Of a stretch of 55,344 nucleotides of DNA, positions 43,801 through 51,225 are shown in pieces. The position numbers and the translations under genes are program-made. Position 1 is the stretch's first letter. Every line of letters starts with the position of its first letter. Below the pieces are notes generated by a model. The model searched no databases and had not been told where the DNA came from. It worked only from the letters and a program-made list of their open reading frames with translations. Source of the DNA: an uncultured Lentisphaerota bacterium (lineage in GTDB: Bacteria > Verrucomicrobiota > Kiritimatiellia > CAIQIC01); NCBI GenBank assembly GCA_903912445.1, contig CAIWHP010000101.1, positions 1-55,344 of the forward strand, given 5' to 3'.

Positions 43801-44671
43801 GCAGGTGGAGGCCGAGCAGGTCGCCAGCTTCACCGCCAGCCTCTGGTACAAACACAGGCAGGGGCCGCCGAAACTGGAGGGGATGGTGTTGGCATCGGCG
43901 GCTACAACCACGGCCATCGAGCAGCCGAAATTCACGCCGAGCGACCTCGCCATGAGCTGGTGGAAGAACACTACCGTGCTGCCGTTCGACGTCCGCGCCG
44001 GCGAGCCGGTGCCGGTCGGCTGGTATCGCTTCACCGCGCCGCCGGGACTGCGCGCGCTGACGATCAGCAGCGCCCGCGGCAAGCTGCAGGCGTGGGCGGA
44101 CGGGAAAGAGTGCCGCGGGGCGAGGACCGGGGGGCGGGTGGCGAGCGGTGGAGCTCACGCGACAAGCGACGCGGGACAAGCGACGCTGCGCCTTGAGGTC
44201 CCGACACCGACGGCCGGTTGTGCGGAGGTGGTGTTGCGCATCGAACAGGAGCGCGGCTGCTACGGCGGCGCAGCGTTGCCGGACTATATCCAGCTCGACT
44301 GCGGCCCGGGCCGCAGCACGCTCGGCGACTGGTCACAGAACGATGGGCTCGCCACCTATTCCGGCGGCGCATGGTACCGCAAGACCGTCACGCTGACCGC
44401 CGAGCAGATCAACGGCGCCAGCGTGCGCCTGGACCTCGGCGACGTGGCCGCCTCCGCCGAAGTGCTCATCAACGGCCGCAGCGCCGGCACCAGGGTCGCG
44501 CCCCCGTGGAAACTGGACATCACCCGGCTCGTGCGCAGCGGCGACAATCAAATCGAAGTGCTCGTCTGCAACACGCTCGCAAACCACTACCTGACCGTGC
44601 CCACGCGCTACCGCGGCAAGCCCCTGTCGGGCTTGCTTGGCCCGGTGCAGATCGAGCTGACCCCGCGCTGA
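40805..44671 (+). CDS. Large secreted GH106-like alpha-L-rhamnosidase
   Basis: This is a 1288-residue protein with a signal peptide (MMNIKQPRAFLLGLTTLASAHAG). The catalytic half resembles GH106: FGTVPFYWWLGDPLTQERLGWIFAQMAGMGISGYQINY, LNFFFSDELGFG, and FDWHQQRGMIMGCDHGG, then GMYYATHGGWWEWAPPD. A LDGAWDFEL-like start (ITLEGAWDFELQ, near residue 675) opens a C-terminal half of beta-sandwich domains, ending with a GH2-type sugar-binding domain (WYRKTVTLTAEQINGASVRLDLGDVAASAEVLINGRSAG). Inverting GH106 enzymes release L-rhamnose from plant or algal polymers. GAGG stands 5 bases before the ATG. Two in-frame 7-bp repeat tracts occur in apparent inter-domain linkers (42797 and 44156). Confidence 0.8.
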   Translation: MMNIKQPRAFLLGLTTLASAHAGDLAFSDPANVTPAPAWAVGQANRAPDLDALPGFQKPPPGFGTVPFYWWLGDPLTQERLGWIFAQMAGMGISGYQINYAHSDKGGRSFGLTLPSEPALFSEPWWQLTGWFMQEAKKQGAGISLSDYTLGFGQGWCVDEILREHPDVNGMTLRMDKDGKVTAEVVPWSLNPMHPQSGKWYAEKFFGQFERRFRDEGGKGLNFFFSDELGFGISGRIWSPQFADEFKKRKGYDITPELPALFKDIGPRTPKVRLDYSDVMVSLTEEGFFKPVFDWHQQRGMIMGCDHGGRGRNVVEFGDYFRTQRWNQGPGADQPGLGKNLIKAKVAASIAHLYERPRVWLEGFYGSGWGTTSASVVDATLANYVMGFNLLGIHGMYYATHGGWWEWAPPDNTFRMPYWKHLRGFMDCQQRLAYLLSQGHHRCDVAILYPVAPMEAGMDGAEAVKTAFTTGEQLYAKGMDFDFMDFESLARAKIVGKELHVSGEIYRVLVLPAMKAVRHSTLQKALAFHRAGGSVIALGALPEASDRVGRDDPEVAAMVKELFPNGTTKDVFAKLPARDYEGPGSIQHRKLGPRDLYAIYGAPQGSPCKFRATGQVELWDPWTGTSRPLEIMAQSGGVTELALPLTEKEIQLLVFSPGQAVVAAKATSQKPQATITLEGAWDFELQPTSDNRFGDFHWPPTPTLIGTEIRQLWYCEGDSTNGPWRKVTCSFGPQFIQSPTPEPDKDGKPYDFSWRWGLENDPGHQGYHGLKEEMHDEFLAIGKAAGKAKHMPNTVGYELAGHSAYFSTAVIAPRAMTAYALTGALKPSKVWLNGAAITGSALTLQAGANALRLQYDKPGRTYFVVSTVPGPKTAAVASNGEAFAPTAFWIWYPNERADGDRWFRKAFELDAVPAQARLRITCDNGYAVSINGNAIGRGSKWEAVQEYDVTKALRTGHNEIVVRATNTGADAGLIAELTAGATKLVTDRSWRAAKTESGAQVEAEQVASFTASLWYKHRQGPPKLEGMVLASAATTTAIEQPKFTPSDLAMSWWKNTTVLPFDVRAGEPVPVGWYRFTAPPGLRALTISSARGKLQAWADGKECRGARTGGRVASGGAHATSDAGQATLRLEVPTPTAGCAEVVLRIEQERGCYGGAALPDYIQLDCGPGRSTLGDWSQNDGLATYSGGAWYRKTVTLTAEQINGASVRLDLGDVAASAEVLINGRSAGTRVAPPWKLDITRLVRSGDNQIEVLVCNTLANHYLTVPTRYRGKPLSGLLGPVQIELTPR
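42797..42824 (+). repeat. In-frame 7-bp repeat tract in the GH106-like gene
   Basis: Units AAAGCCA, CAAGCCA, AAAGCCG, CAAGCCA follow at exact 7-bp steps and encode KATSQKPQA, a linker between the catalytic half and the first beta-sandwich. Because four heptads make 28 bp, the insertion needed adjustment nearby to keep the frame, or arose by local expansion. Confidence 0.65.
44156..44190 (+). repeat. Second in-frame 7-bp repeat tract in the GH106-like gene
   Basis: CACGCGA, CAAGCGA, CGCGGGA, CAAGCGA and CGCTGCG follow at 7-bp steps. They encode HATSDAGQATLR in a low-complexity linker rich in Ala, Gly and Ser. The 35-bp tract keeps the 7-bp period found at four other places. Confidence 0.55.
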
Positions 44672-45292
44672 CTAAGACCGCACACGGCAACTTGTTGAAA
44701 GACGTATCGCGGCCTGACCACGCATGTTGAAAAGAGCCCCCGATGCCAGCCCGGATGCTCTGGCGATCCGGTTCGAGGTGCAGGGGGATGAAGTCAGCAG
44801 GCTTTCGCCAGCTGTTCAAGACAGGGGAGAACGTCCCGCTTGTTCAGCGCGCGCGGTGCGAGGGCTTGCCATAGCCCACCATGGTCTCAGCCAGATTCTG
44901 CCGGCCAACCGACACCCCTTTGGACGGGCTGGATGAGGAAGGCAGCTCGCTGGTCTCCGGGCCATTGCCACCGGACAGATGCATCCAACGACGTGGCAGC
45001 AGTTTCGTCCACCAAGCCAGCGGCGGACGCGGAGGAGTCCGGCTGCTCCCATACACAGGTGTGGAGGCTGGCGGCAGGGACGACACGACTTTGATATTTG
45101 GGTTGGTTGGCATGCTGTCGTGCATTCTACGCCCGATTGACGAGGGCCACAAGCCAGCGAAAAATAATCCCGCAACCGCGGGGACGCCCACACCCCGCAT
45201 TAGCCACACCGGGTCGGCGCCAAGGGGGCACGGTGAGGGCCGGCACGCTGCGCCGGGCTGATCAACGCCGGCCCCACCCTGCGGTCAGGAAC
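44672..45292. other. 621-bp region without a recognised gene
   Basis: Open frames of about 120 codons exist here on both strands (for example minus 44844-45209, which begins MWLMRGVGVPAVAGLFFAG), but they overlap each other, are Pro/Ser/Arg-rich, lack convincing ribosome-binding sites and match no family I know. I see no tRNA, no clear terminator and no insertion-sequence ends. It may be decayed sequence, hold an unrecognised RNA, or belong to a degraded mobile element. Confidence 0.5.
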
Positions 45293-48200
45293 TCATTCCA
45301 AATCGGTGCGGGTCTTGAAGAAACGATCCTGGATCTTTTCCATGTAGAGGTAGATGCCCGGGGTCACGAACAGGGTGATGAGCTGGGCGAAAATCATCCC
45401 GCCGACGACCACGAGGCCGAGGGGCTTGCGGCTTTCGGAATCCGCACCGTAGCCGAGCGCGATGGGCATGGTGCCGAGAATCGCGCACAGGCCGGTCATC
45501 AGGATCGGACGGAAGCGGACGACGCAGGCGTTGTGAATGGCGTCGTAGCTGTTCATGCCTTCGGCCTTGCGCTGCAGCGCGAAGTCCACCATCAGGATGC
45601 CGTTCTTGGTGATCAGCCCGATGAGCACGAAGACCCCGATATAGGCGTACAACGAGAGCTGGCTGCCGAAGATAAAGAGCGTCAGGAAACCGCCAAACAC
45701 GGCGACCGGCAGCGTGGTGAGAATGGTGAACGGATGGATGAAGCTCTCGTAGAGGATGCCGAGGACGATGTATTTGAGGAAGATCGCGATCAGCAGGAGA
45801 ATGCCGAGGCTGGCGATGGACTTCTTGAACTCGAGCGCATCGCCGACAAACTTGCCCTCGACGGTCGGCGGCAGGATCTTCCCGGCGCGCTCCTCGATGG
45901 CCTTGGTGATGTAGCCCAGCGGGACGCCGGGCCAGGCGCTGAAGGAGATCGTCGCGGCCTCGTGCTGCTGCGCATGCGGCACGTTTTGCGGGCTGGCCTC
46001 CTCCGTCCATTTGACGAGGGACTTGAGCGGCACAAGCGCGTTGTTGAGCGGCGAGCGCAGATAGAGCAGCCCCAGGTTCTCCGGCAACCGCTGGCTGGAC
46101 TTCTCGATCTCCGGGATGACCTGGTATTGGTCCTGGTCGGTGGTGAACTGGGTCACATAGCCGCCGGCGAAGGACAGCGCGAGCGCCTGCTCGATGCTGG
46201 CGGCGGTGATGCCGAGCGCGGAGGCGCGGTCGCGGTCCAGCGCCACGTTGAGGCGCGGCATGTTGAGCTTGACGCTGTTCTGCACGGCGAAGGGAATGAT
46301 GCCGGGGATTTGGCGCATCTCGCGCTCGAGCTGCTGCGCGGTGGCGTAGACCGTGTCGCGGTCGAGGCCGGTCAGCATATAGGCGTAGTCGCTGCCCGCG
46401 GCCGTGGACTCGGCGCCGGAGCTGATCTTGAGCACCGGCATGGCGCGCAGGGCGCAGAGGCCGTCGGGCAACCGCGAGAGCAGGCCCATGTATTTCTGCG
46501 CCAGCTGCTCGATCGGCTCCCGCTCGCGCGGGGGCTTGAGCCGGATGAAGAGGAAGCCCATGCTCTGGTCAGCGCCGGGAAACATGCCCGTGACATTGCC
46601 GACCTGCATCACCGCCGGCTCCTGCCGCATGATGGCCGCCGCCTTGGCCTGGAAGGCCTGGATCTGCTCGGTGGAGGCGCCCTGCGGCATGATCATGGCG
46701 CCCATGATGAAGGAGCTGTCGCCCGGCGGCAGGAAGGCCGCGGGGAGGACAAAATAGAGGATGCCCGTGCCCAGGATGCAGATGACCCAGACCAGCACCG
46801 CCATCCACTTGTGCCGGAGCTGCCAGTGCAGGGCCACCCCGTAGCCGCGGACGAGGCGCGCGATGCCGCCCGTGATCCACCGTTGCACGCGGTTCGGCGC
46901 CTTCTCGTGATGCAGGATGTGCGCGCACATCATCGGCGAGAGGGTCAGCGCCAGGATGGTGGAGACGATGATCGCGTAGATGACCGTCATCGCAAACTCG
47001 CTCAGGTTGCGGCCGACCGCGCCGCTCATGAACACCAGCGGCATGAAGACGATGATCAGCGCGGCGCTCGTGGAGATGACCGTGAAGGAGATTTCCTTCA
47101 TGCTCTGCAGGGCCGCCGGGATCGGCTTCTTGCCCTCCTCCAGATGCCGCACGGTGTTCTCCAGCACGACGATGGCGTCATCCACCAGGAAGCCGACCGC
47201 CAGGATGATGCCCATCAGCGAGAGCGTGTCGAGATTGAAGTGGCTCGGCAGCATCAGCAACAGCGTGCCGAGCAGCGAGATCGGCAGCACGATGCTGGGG
47301 ATGATGGTCTCGCGAATGCGGCCGAGGAAGAAGAAGATCACCAGCACCACCATGACCAGGGCGATGACCACCGTGACCTGCACATCGTTGAGCGACTCGC
47401 GGATCGGGTCGGCGCCGTTGAACATCTTCACCATCGTGATCGAGCCGGGCAGCTCGCGCTGCGCCGCGTCGAGCGCCGCGGAGATCTTGTCGGCCACCTC
47501 CACGGTGTTCGCCCCGCTGACGCGCGAGATGGGCATGACCACGCACTTGTTGTGCTCCGCCTCGCCGACGCGCGCGTAGCGGATGTCCACCAGGTCGTTG
47601 GCCACGCTGTCGACGCAGTTGGCCACATCTTTCAGATAGACCGGCGCCTTCTGGCGGTAGGCGACGATCAGGCGCTCGTACTCGCGGGCCGTGCGCAGCT
47701 GCCCCTGCGGCTCGATGGTGTAGGTGCGCATCGCGCCATTCAGGCTGCCGCCGGGGATGTTGACCGTGCCGGTGCTCAGGGCCGCGGCGAGCTCGTTGAC
47801 GCCGATCTGGTAGGCCGCCAGCTTTTCCGGGCTGAATTGCACGCGCACGGCGCGTTTCGCGCCGAACACCTGCACCTGCGACACGCCCTCCACCATGCTG
47901 ATCTTGCGGGCGATCACATGGCTGGCGTAATCGTAGAGGTCGCCGTGCAGCAGCGTGTCGGAATAAATCATGACGTAGAAGATCGGCGAATCCGAGGGGT
48001 TGTACTTCTTGTAGGTCGGCGGGCTGGGCAGGTCCTTGGGCAGGTTGTTCTGCGCGCGGGTGATCGCGGCCTGGACGTCCGGCGCGGCCAGATCCACGTT
48101 GCGGTTCAGGCTGAAGGTCAGGTTGATGGTGCTGAACCCCTGCTTGTTGTCGGAGATCACCGTCTGCAGCCCGGGGATCTGCGTGAACTCGTTTTCCAGC

Positions 48201-48397
48201 GGCAGCGCGACGGCGCTGGCCATCGTCGCCGGGCTGGCGCCGGGATAAAAGACCGTCACCTGGATCACGGGATAATCCACCGTCGGCAGGCTGTTGACCG
48301 GCAGGCGCATATAGGCCCAGGCGCCGGCGACGACCATCAGGGTCGTCATCAAGACCGTCGCGATCGGGCGTCGCACAAAAACTTCAGAAAAGGTCAC
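45293..48397 (-). CDS. RND-family multidrug efflux permease (AcrB/MdtC-like)
   Basis: This is a 1034-residue inner-membrane proton-driven pump subunit. It begins TFSEVFVRRPIATVLMTTLMVVAGAWAYMRLPVNSLPTVDYPVI, typical of the HAE1 group, and contains two six-helix halves with large periplasmic loops. The conserved transmembrane-helix-4 acidic pair is in GFLVDDAIVVLENTVRH. The MdtB/MdtC-like wording (TVDYPVIQVTVFYPGASPATMASAVALPLE) fits drug or small-molecule efflux. The start codon is GTG with GGAG 6 bases upstream. It is the last gene of the marR-tolC-adaptor-RND unit, and two TTTCCAA palindromes lie in the 78-bp gap before it. Confidence 0.95.
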   Translation of the reverse strand: MTFSEVFVRRPIATVLMTTLMVVAGAWAYMRLPVNSLPTVDYPVIQVTVFYPGASPATMASAVALPLENEFTQIPGLQTVISDNKQGFSTINLTFSLNRNVDLAAPDVQAAITRAQNNLPKDLPSPPTYKKYNPSDSPIFYVMIYSDTLLHGDLYDYASHVIARKISMVEGVSQVQVFGAKRAVRVQFSPEKLAAYQIGVNELAAALSTGTVNIPGGSLNGAMRTYTIEPQGQLRTAREYERLIVAYRQKAPVYLKDVANCVDSVANDLVDIRYARVGEAEHNKCVVMPISRVSGANTVEVADKISAALDAAQRELPGSITMVKMFNGADPIRESLNDVQVTVVIALVMVVLVIFFFLGRIRETIIPSIVLPISLLGTLLLMLPSHFNLDTLSLMGIILAVGFLVDDAIVVLENTVRHLEEGKKPIPAALQSMKEISFTVISTSAALIIVFMPLVFMSGAVGRNLSEFAMTVIYAIIVSTILALTLSPMMCAHILHHEKAPNRVQRWITGGIARLVRGYGVALHWQLRHKWMAVLVWVICILGTGILYFVLPAAFLPPGDSSFIMGAMIMPQGASTEQIQAFQAKAAAIMRQEPAVMQVGNVTGMFPGADQSMGFLFIRLKPPREREPIEQLAQKYMGLLSRLPDGLCALRAMPVLKISSGAESTAAGSDYAYMLTGLDRDTVYATAQQLEREMRQIPGIIPFAVQNSVKLNMPRLNVALDRDRASALGITAASIEQALALSFAGGYVTQFTTDQDQYQVIPEIEKSSQRLPENLGLLYLRSPLNNALVPLKSLVKWTEEASPQNVPHAQQHEAATISFSAWPGVPLGYITKAIEERAGKILPPTVEGKFVGDALEFKKSIASLGILLLIAIFLKYIVLGILYESFIHPFTILTTLPVAVFGGFLTLFIFGSQLSLYAYIGVFVLIGLITKNGILMVDFALQRKAEGMNSYDAIHNACVVRFRPILMTGLCAILGTMPIALGYGADSESRKPLGLVVVGGMIFAQLITLFVTPGIYLYMEKIQDRFFKTRTDLE

Positions 48398-48420
48398 GTT
48401 CCGCTCCGTTTCTCACCCTG

Positions 48421-48468
48421 GTTCCAAACCTTGGAAAAGGATCTGTTGTTTTTCCCAAACCTTGGAAA
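48421..48468. repeat. Two phased TTTCCAA-type palindromes upstream of the RND permease
   Basis: GTTCCAA-ACC-TTGGAAA (48421-48437) and TTCCCAA-ACC-TTGGAAA (48452-48468) start 31 bp apart. Each has a single change in the left arm. They lie between the adaptor gene and the permease gene, ending 23 bp upstream of the permease GTG on the minus strand. The genes here have nothing to do with glycan use. Confidence 0.8.
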
Positions 48469-48475
48469 ACATCGT

Positions 48476-49645
48476 TCATTTTCCGGCGTGCCCGGCTTTC
48501 GTCGCGGTCGGAGCCGCTGCCGAAGCCGCGGGCGCCGGCGGCGGCTTGCTCGCATCCATCACCGGCGCGCCGGGGAACAGCATCAGCTGGCCAAGCACGA
48601 CGACGTTCTCGCCGGGCTTGACGCCGGACAGCACCTGCACCAGATCGCCCACGCGCACGCCGAGCTGCACCGGCCGCAGTTCCGCGGCGCTCTGTGCCGT
48701 GATGACAAAGAGGTACGGGCCCTGCTTGCCGAACTGCACCGCGCCTTCCGGCACCATGACGGCGCCGGGCACCAGGCCGGCATGAACGCGCACGCTGACG
48801 AACTGTTGCGCCCAGAGCCTCTGGTCCGGATTCGGCGTGGAGCCGCGCAGCTGGATCGTGCCGGTCAGCGAGTTGACGGCGTTATCAAGGACCTCGAGCG
48901 CAGCGGTGTAGGTGTTTGTCTCGCCGCGCGGCACGAGCTCCAGCTTGACCGGGCCGGCGGCCAGCGCGCGGCGGAGCAGCGGCAGATATTCTTCCGACAC
49001 GGAGAAATCCACGAAGAGCGGGTCGTAGCTGCGGATGTTCACCAGCCGCGTCAGCCCGGCGGCCACGAGGTTGCCGTCGTCGGCATAGCGCACCGAGCAG
49101 ACGCCGGCGAGCGGGGCGGTGATGGTGCAGCGCATCAGGCTCAGGCGCGCGAGCGCGAGCTGGGCCTCGTCGGCCTGCACCGCGGCGCTGACGGCGGCCA
49201 ACTTGGTCTTGATCGTGTCGTAATCCTCGGGGGAGATCAGCTTCTTCTCCAGCAGCGGCTGGTTGCGCTCCACCGTCAGGCGCGCAAGCTCCTGCTGCGC
49301 CTTGTCGGCGGCGAGCGCCGCCTCGGCCTGTTGCACGCGCGCGGCGTAGTCGCGCGGATCGATCTGGAACAGCGGCTGCTCGTTGGTGACCACGGCGCCG
49401 TCCTTGATGAAGGTCTTGAGCAGCTGGCCGGAGACCTGCGGGACGATGTCCACGTTCAGCTGCTCCTTCGTGGTGCCGAAGGCGTTGATGATGATCGGCG
49501 CATCCATCTGGACGGCGGGCGTCATCTTGACCGGGAACTGCATCTTCGGCGGCCCGCCCGCCGGCTTGCCGCAACCCGCCAACCCGCCGGCCGCCAGTAC
49601 GGCCAGCAGCACCCGGCTGGCCCGATAAATCGTCTTCTTGTTCAT
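48476..49645 (-). CDS. RND efflux periplasmic adaptor lipoprotein
   Basis: This is a 389-residue membrane-fusion protein linking the permease to the outer-membrane channel. The lipobox LAGC (Cys25 in VLAAGGLAGCGKP) indicates a lipid-anchored protein. IVPQVSGQLLKTFIKDGAVVTNEQPLFQIDPRDYAARVQQAEAAL is the biotinyl-lipoyl-like half and start of the hairpin; the second lipoyl half is CTITAPLAGVCSVRYADDGNLV. The tail is Ala/Pro-rich. The ATG has GGAG 5 bases upstream. It is separated from tolC by 137 bp that hold an inverted-repeat element. Confidence 0.92.
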   Translation of the reverse strand: MNKKTIYRASRVLLAVLAAGGLAGCGKPAGGPPKMQFPVKMTPAVQMDAPIIINAFGTTKEQLNVDIVPQVSGQLLKTFIKDGAVVTNEQPLFQIDPRDYAARVQQAEAALAADKAQQELARLTVERNQPLLEKKLISPEDYDTIKTKLAAVSAAVQADEAQLALARLSLMRCTITAPLAGVCSVRYADDGNLVAAGLTRLVNIRSYDPLFVDFSVSEEYLPLLRRALAAGPVKLELVPRGETNTYTAALEVLDNAVNSLTGTIQLRGSTPNPDQRLWAQQFVSVRVHAGLVPGAVMVPEGAVQFGKQGPYLFVITAQSAAELRPVQLGVRVGDLVQVLSGVKPGENVVVLGQLMLFPGAPVMDASKPPPAPAASAAAPTATKAGHAGK

Positions 49646-49673
49646 GTTTTCTCCATCCCTCGCTGTTCAATTT

Positions 49674-49747
49674 GTAGGGGCGCAGTCTTGCTGCGCCCGT
49701 CAACCTGACCGCCACGCACAATGGGCGCAGCAAGCCTGCGCCCCTAC
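49674..49747. repeat. MITE-like inverted repeat between tolC-type and adaptor genes
   Basis: Two 25-bp arms (49674-49698 and 49723-49747), beginning GTAGGGGCGCAG on each strand, are inverted copies with one mismatch and enclose 24 bp. Each arm also holds an internal GGGCGCAG/CTGCGCCC palindrome. The size, symmetry and intergenic position fit a small non-coding mobile or REP-type element; transcribed, it would form a long hairpin within the efflux operon. Confidence 0.8.
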
Positions 49748-49782
49748 CAGCTCGCCACCCATCAACACAGCTGACAAAATCC

Positions 49783-51225
49783 TCACGGTTTCCCGTCCGC
49801 CACGGGCACGTCCAGCTTATCCCTGTCGAGCGTGCCGCTCGCGAACGCCAGCGCGGCCAGCGCCGTGAACGCGTCCTGCCGCGCGCCGATGTTCTGGCTG
49901 CGCGCGAGCGCGAGCTGCGCCTCCGCCGTCAGCAGGTCGAGGATGCTCAACAGGCCGGCCTTGTAGCTGTCGAGCGCGAGGTCATAGGCGGCCTGCGCGC
50001 TCCGGAGCAGCGCGCCGCTCGCCTGCACCTTCTTCAGCGCGGTCTGGTAATTCTGGTGCCCGCTCCACACCGCGGCGCTCGCCGCGAGCTCCGCCTGCTG
50101 CAGCTGGCTGCGGACGGACTCCGCCTGCGCCGCGGCCGCGCGCTTCGCGTTGCGCGTCTGCAGGCCGTCAAACAGGGTCCATTGCAGGCTCAGGCCCGCG
50201 CCATAGTTCCAATCCTTCTCGGCGACGAACTGCCCGGTCCACACGTCGTTGTAAGTGCGGGTGGCGTGGCCGTTAAGATAGAGCGAAGGCCAGTTGGGCG
50301 CGCCGGCGACCTTGATCGCGGACTCGCTGGCCTTGAGCCGGGCGCGCAGGGCGGCAATATCCGGACGCCGCCCGAGCGCCGCGTCGATCAGCTGCGTCAG
50401 GCGCGCGGGGTCCATGGCCGCCGGCAGCTCCTGCGCCGGCGCCGCGATCTTGACGGCCGCATCCGCCGGCAACCCGAGCGCCTGGGTCAGCGCCGCCAGC
50501 GCGTTCTTCTCCGCGCCTTCCGCGCCGGCGAGCAGGAACGCCGCCTGATCCACCAGCGCCTGCGCCTGCAGGACATCCAACTCCCGCCCCACCCCGTTGT
50601 CGCGCCGGACCTTCGCAAACTCGAGCGCGGTCTGCGCGTCCGTGAGCTGCGTCTGCGCGGCCACGATGCCGGCCTGGGCGCTGACGAGCCCGAAGTAGGC
50701 GTTCTGCACCGCCAGCAGGATGCCCTGCAGCGTGCTGTTGAACGTGTAGTTCGCCGCGTAGACGGTGTGCAACGCCTGTTCCACCGCCGCCTCGCGCCCG
50801 CCGCCAAAGTTGAAGATGAGGTAGTTGAGCTGCAGGCCCGGTCCGTAGCCCAGATAATCCTGGTCCAGCTGGGCCACGCTGGAATTCACCTTCTGGCGGG
50901 TGACCGTGCCCACCGCGGTGACGGTCGGCATGAAATAGCCGCGCGCCTGCTCGACCTGCGCGGCCGCCACGCGGGCGTCGTTCCACGCCTTGCGGCTGGC
51001 GGGGTTGTTCTGCAGGGCGATGTCGGCCAGCGCCGCCAGCGTCAGCGGCTGGGCGAGGTCGGGGTGGCGCGCCCGCAGCGCCTGCCAGGCTTGCGCCGAC
51101 GCCTGCGCGCGCGGCGGCGGCGTCCACGGCTTGGAGACCGAGTCCGGCGCGGGCGCCGAGACGCAGCCGCCCAGCCAGGCGGCCGCCAGCGCGATGAGGA
51201 CGCAGAGGGAAAACCGGTGCTTCAT
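49783..51225 (-). CDS. TolC-type outer-membrane efflux lipoprotein
   Basis: This is a 480-residue outer-membrane factor forming the exit duct of the RND system. The lipobox WLGGC gives Cys21. Two repeated helical hairpin regions are visible: DIALQNNPASRKAWNDARVAAAQVEQARGYFMPTVTAVG with LVQNAYF-type helices, and the second repeat GRRPDIAALRARLKASESAIKVAGAPNWPSLYLNG ending YDLALDSYKAGLLSILDLLTAEAQL. Both are typical of the OEP family. The ATG overlaps the stop codon of marR by 4 bp, so regulator and channel are translationally coupled. Confidence 0.93.
   Translation of the reverse strand: MKHRFSLCVLIALAAAWLGGCVSAPAPDSVSKPWTPPPRAQASAQAWQALRARHPDLAQPLTLAALADIALQNNPASRKAWNDARVAAAQVEQARGYFMPTVTAVGTVTRQKVNSSVAQLDQDYLGYGPGLQLNYLIFNFGGGREAAVEQALHTVYAANYTFNSTLQGILLAVQNAYFGLVSAQAGIVAAQTQLTDAQTALEFAKVRRDNGVGRELDVLQAQALVDQAAFLLAGAEGAEKNALAALTQALGLPADAAVKIAAPAQELPAAMDPARLTQLIDAALGRRPDIAALRARLKASESAIKVAGAPNWPSLYLNGHATRTYNDVWTGQFVAEKDWNYGAGLSLQWTLFDGLQTRNAKRAAAAQAESVRSQLQQAELAASAAVWSGHQNYQTALKKVQASGALLRSAQAAYDLALDSYKAGLLSILDLLTAEAQLALARSQNIGARQDAFTALAALAFASGTLDRDKLDVPVADGKP

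Noticed and set aside
44844-45209. 121-codon minus-strand frame as a gene
   Set aside because: Competing frames of similar length overlap on both strands, composition is Pro/Ser/Arg-rich, no ribosome-binding site is evident and no family is recognised.
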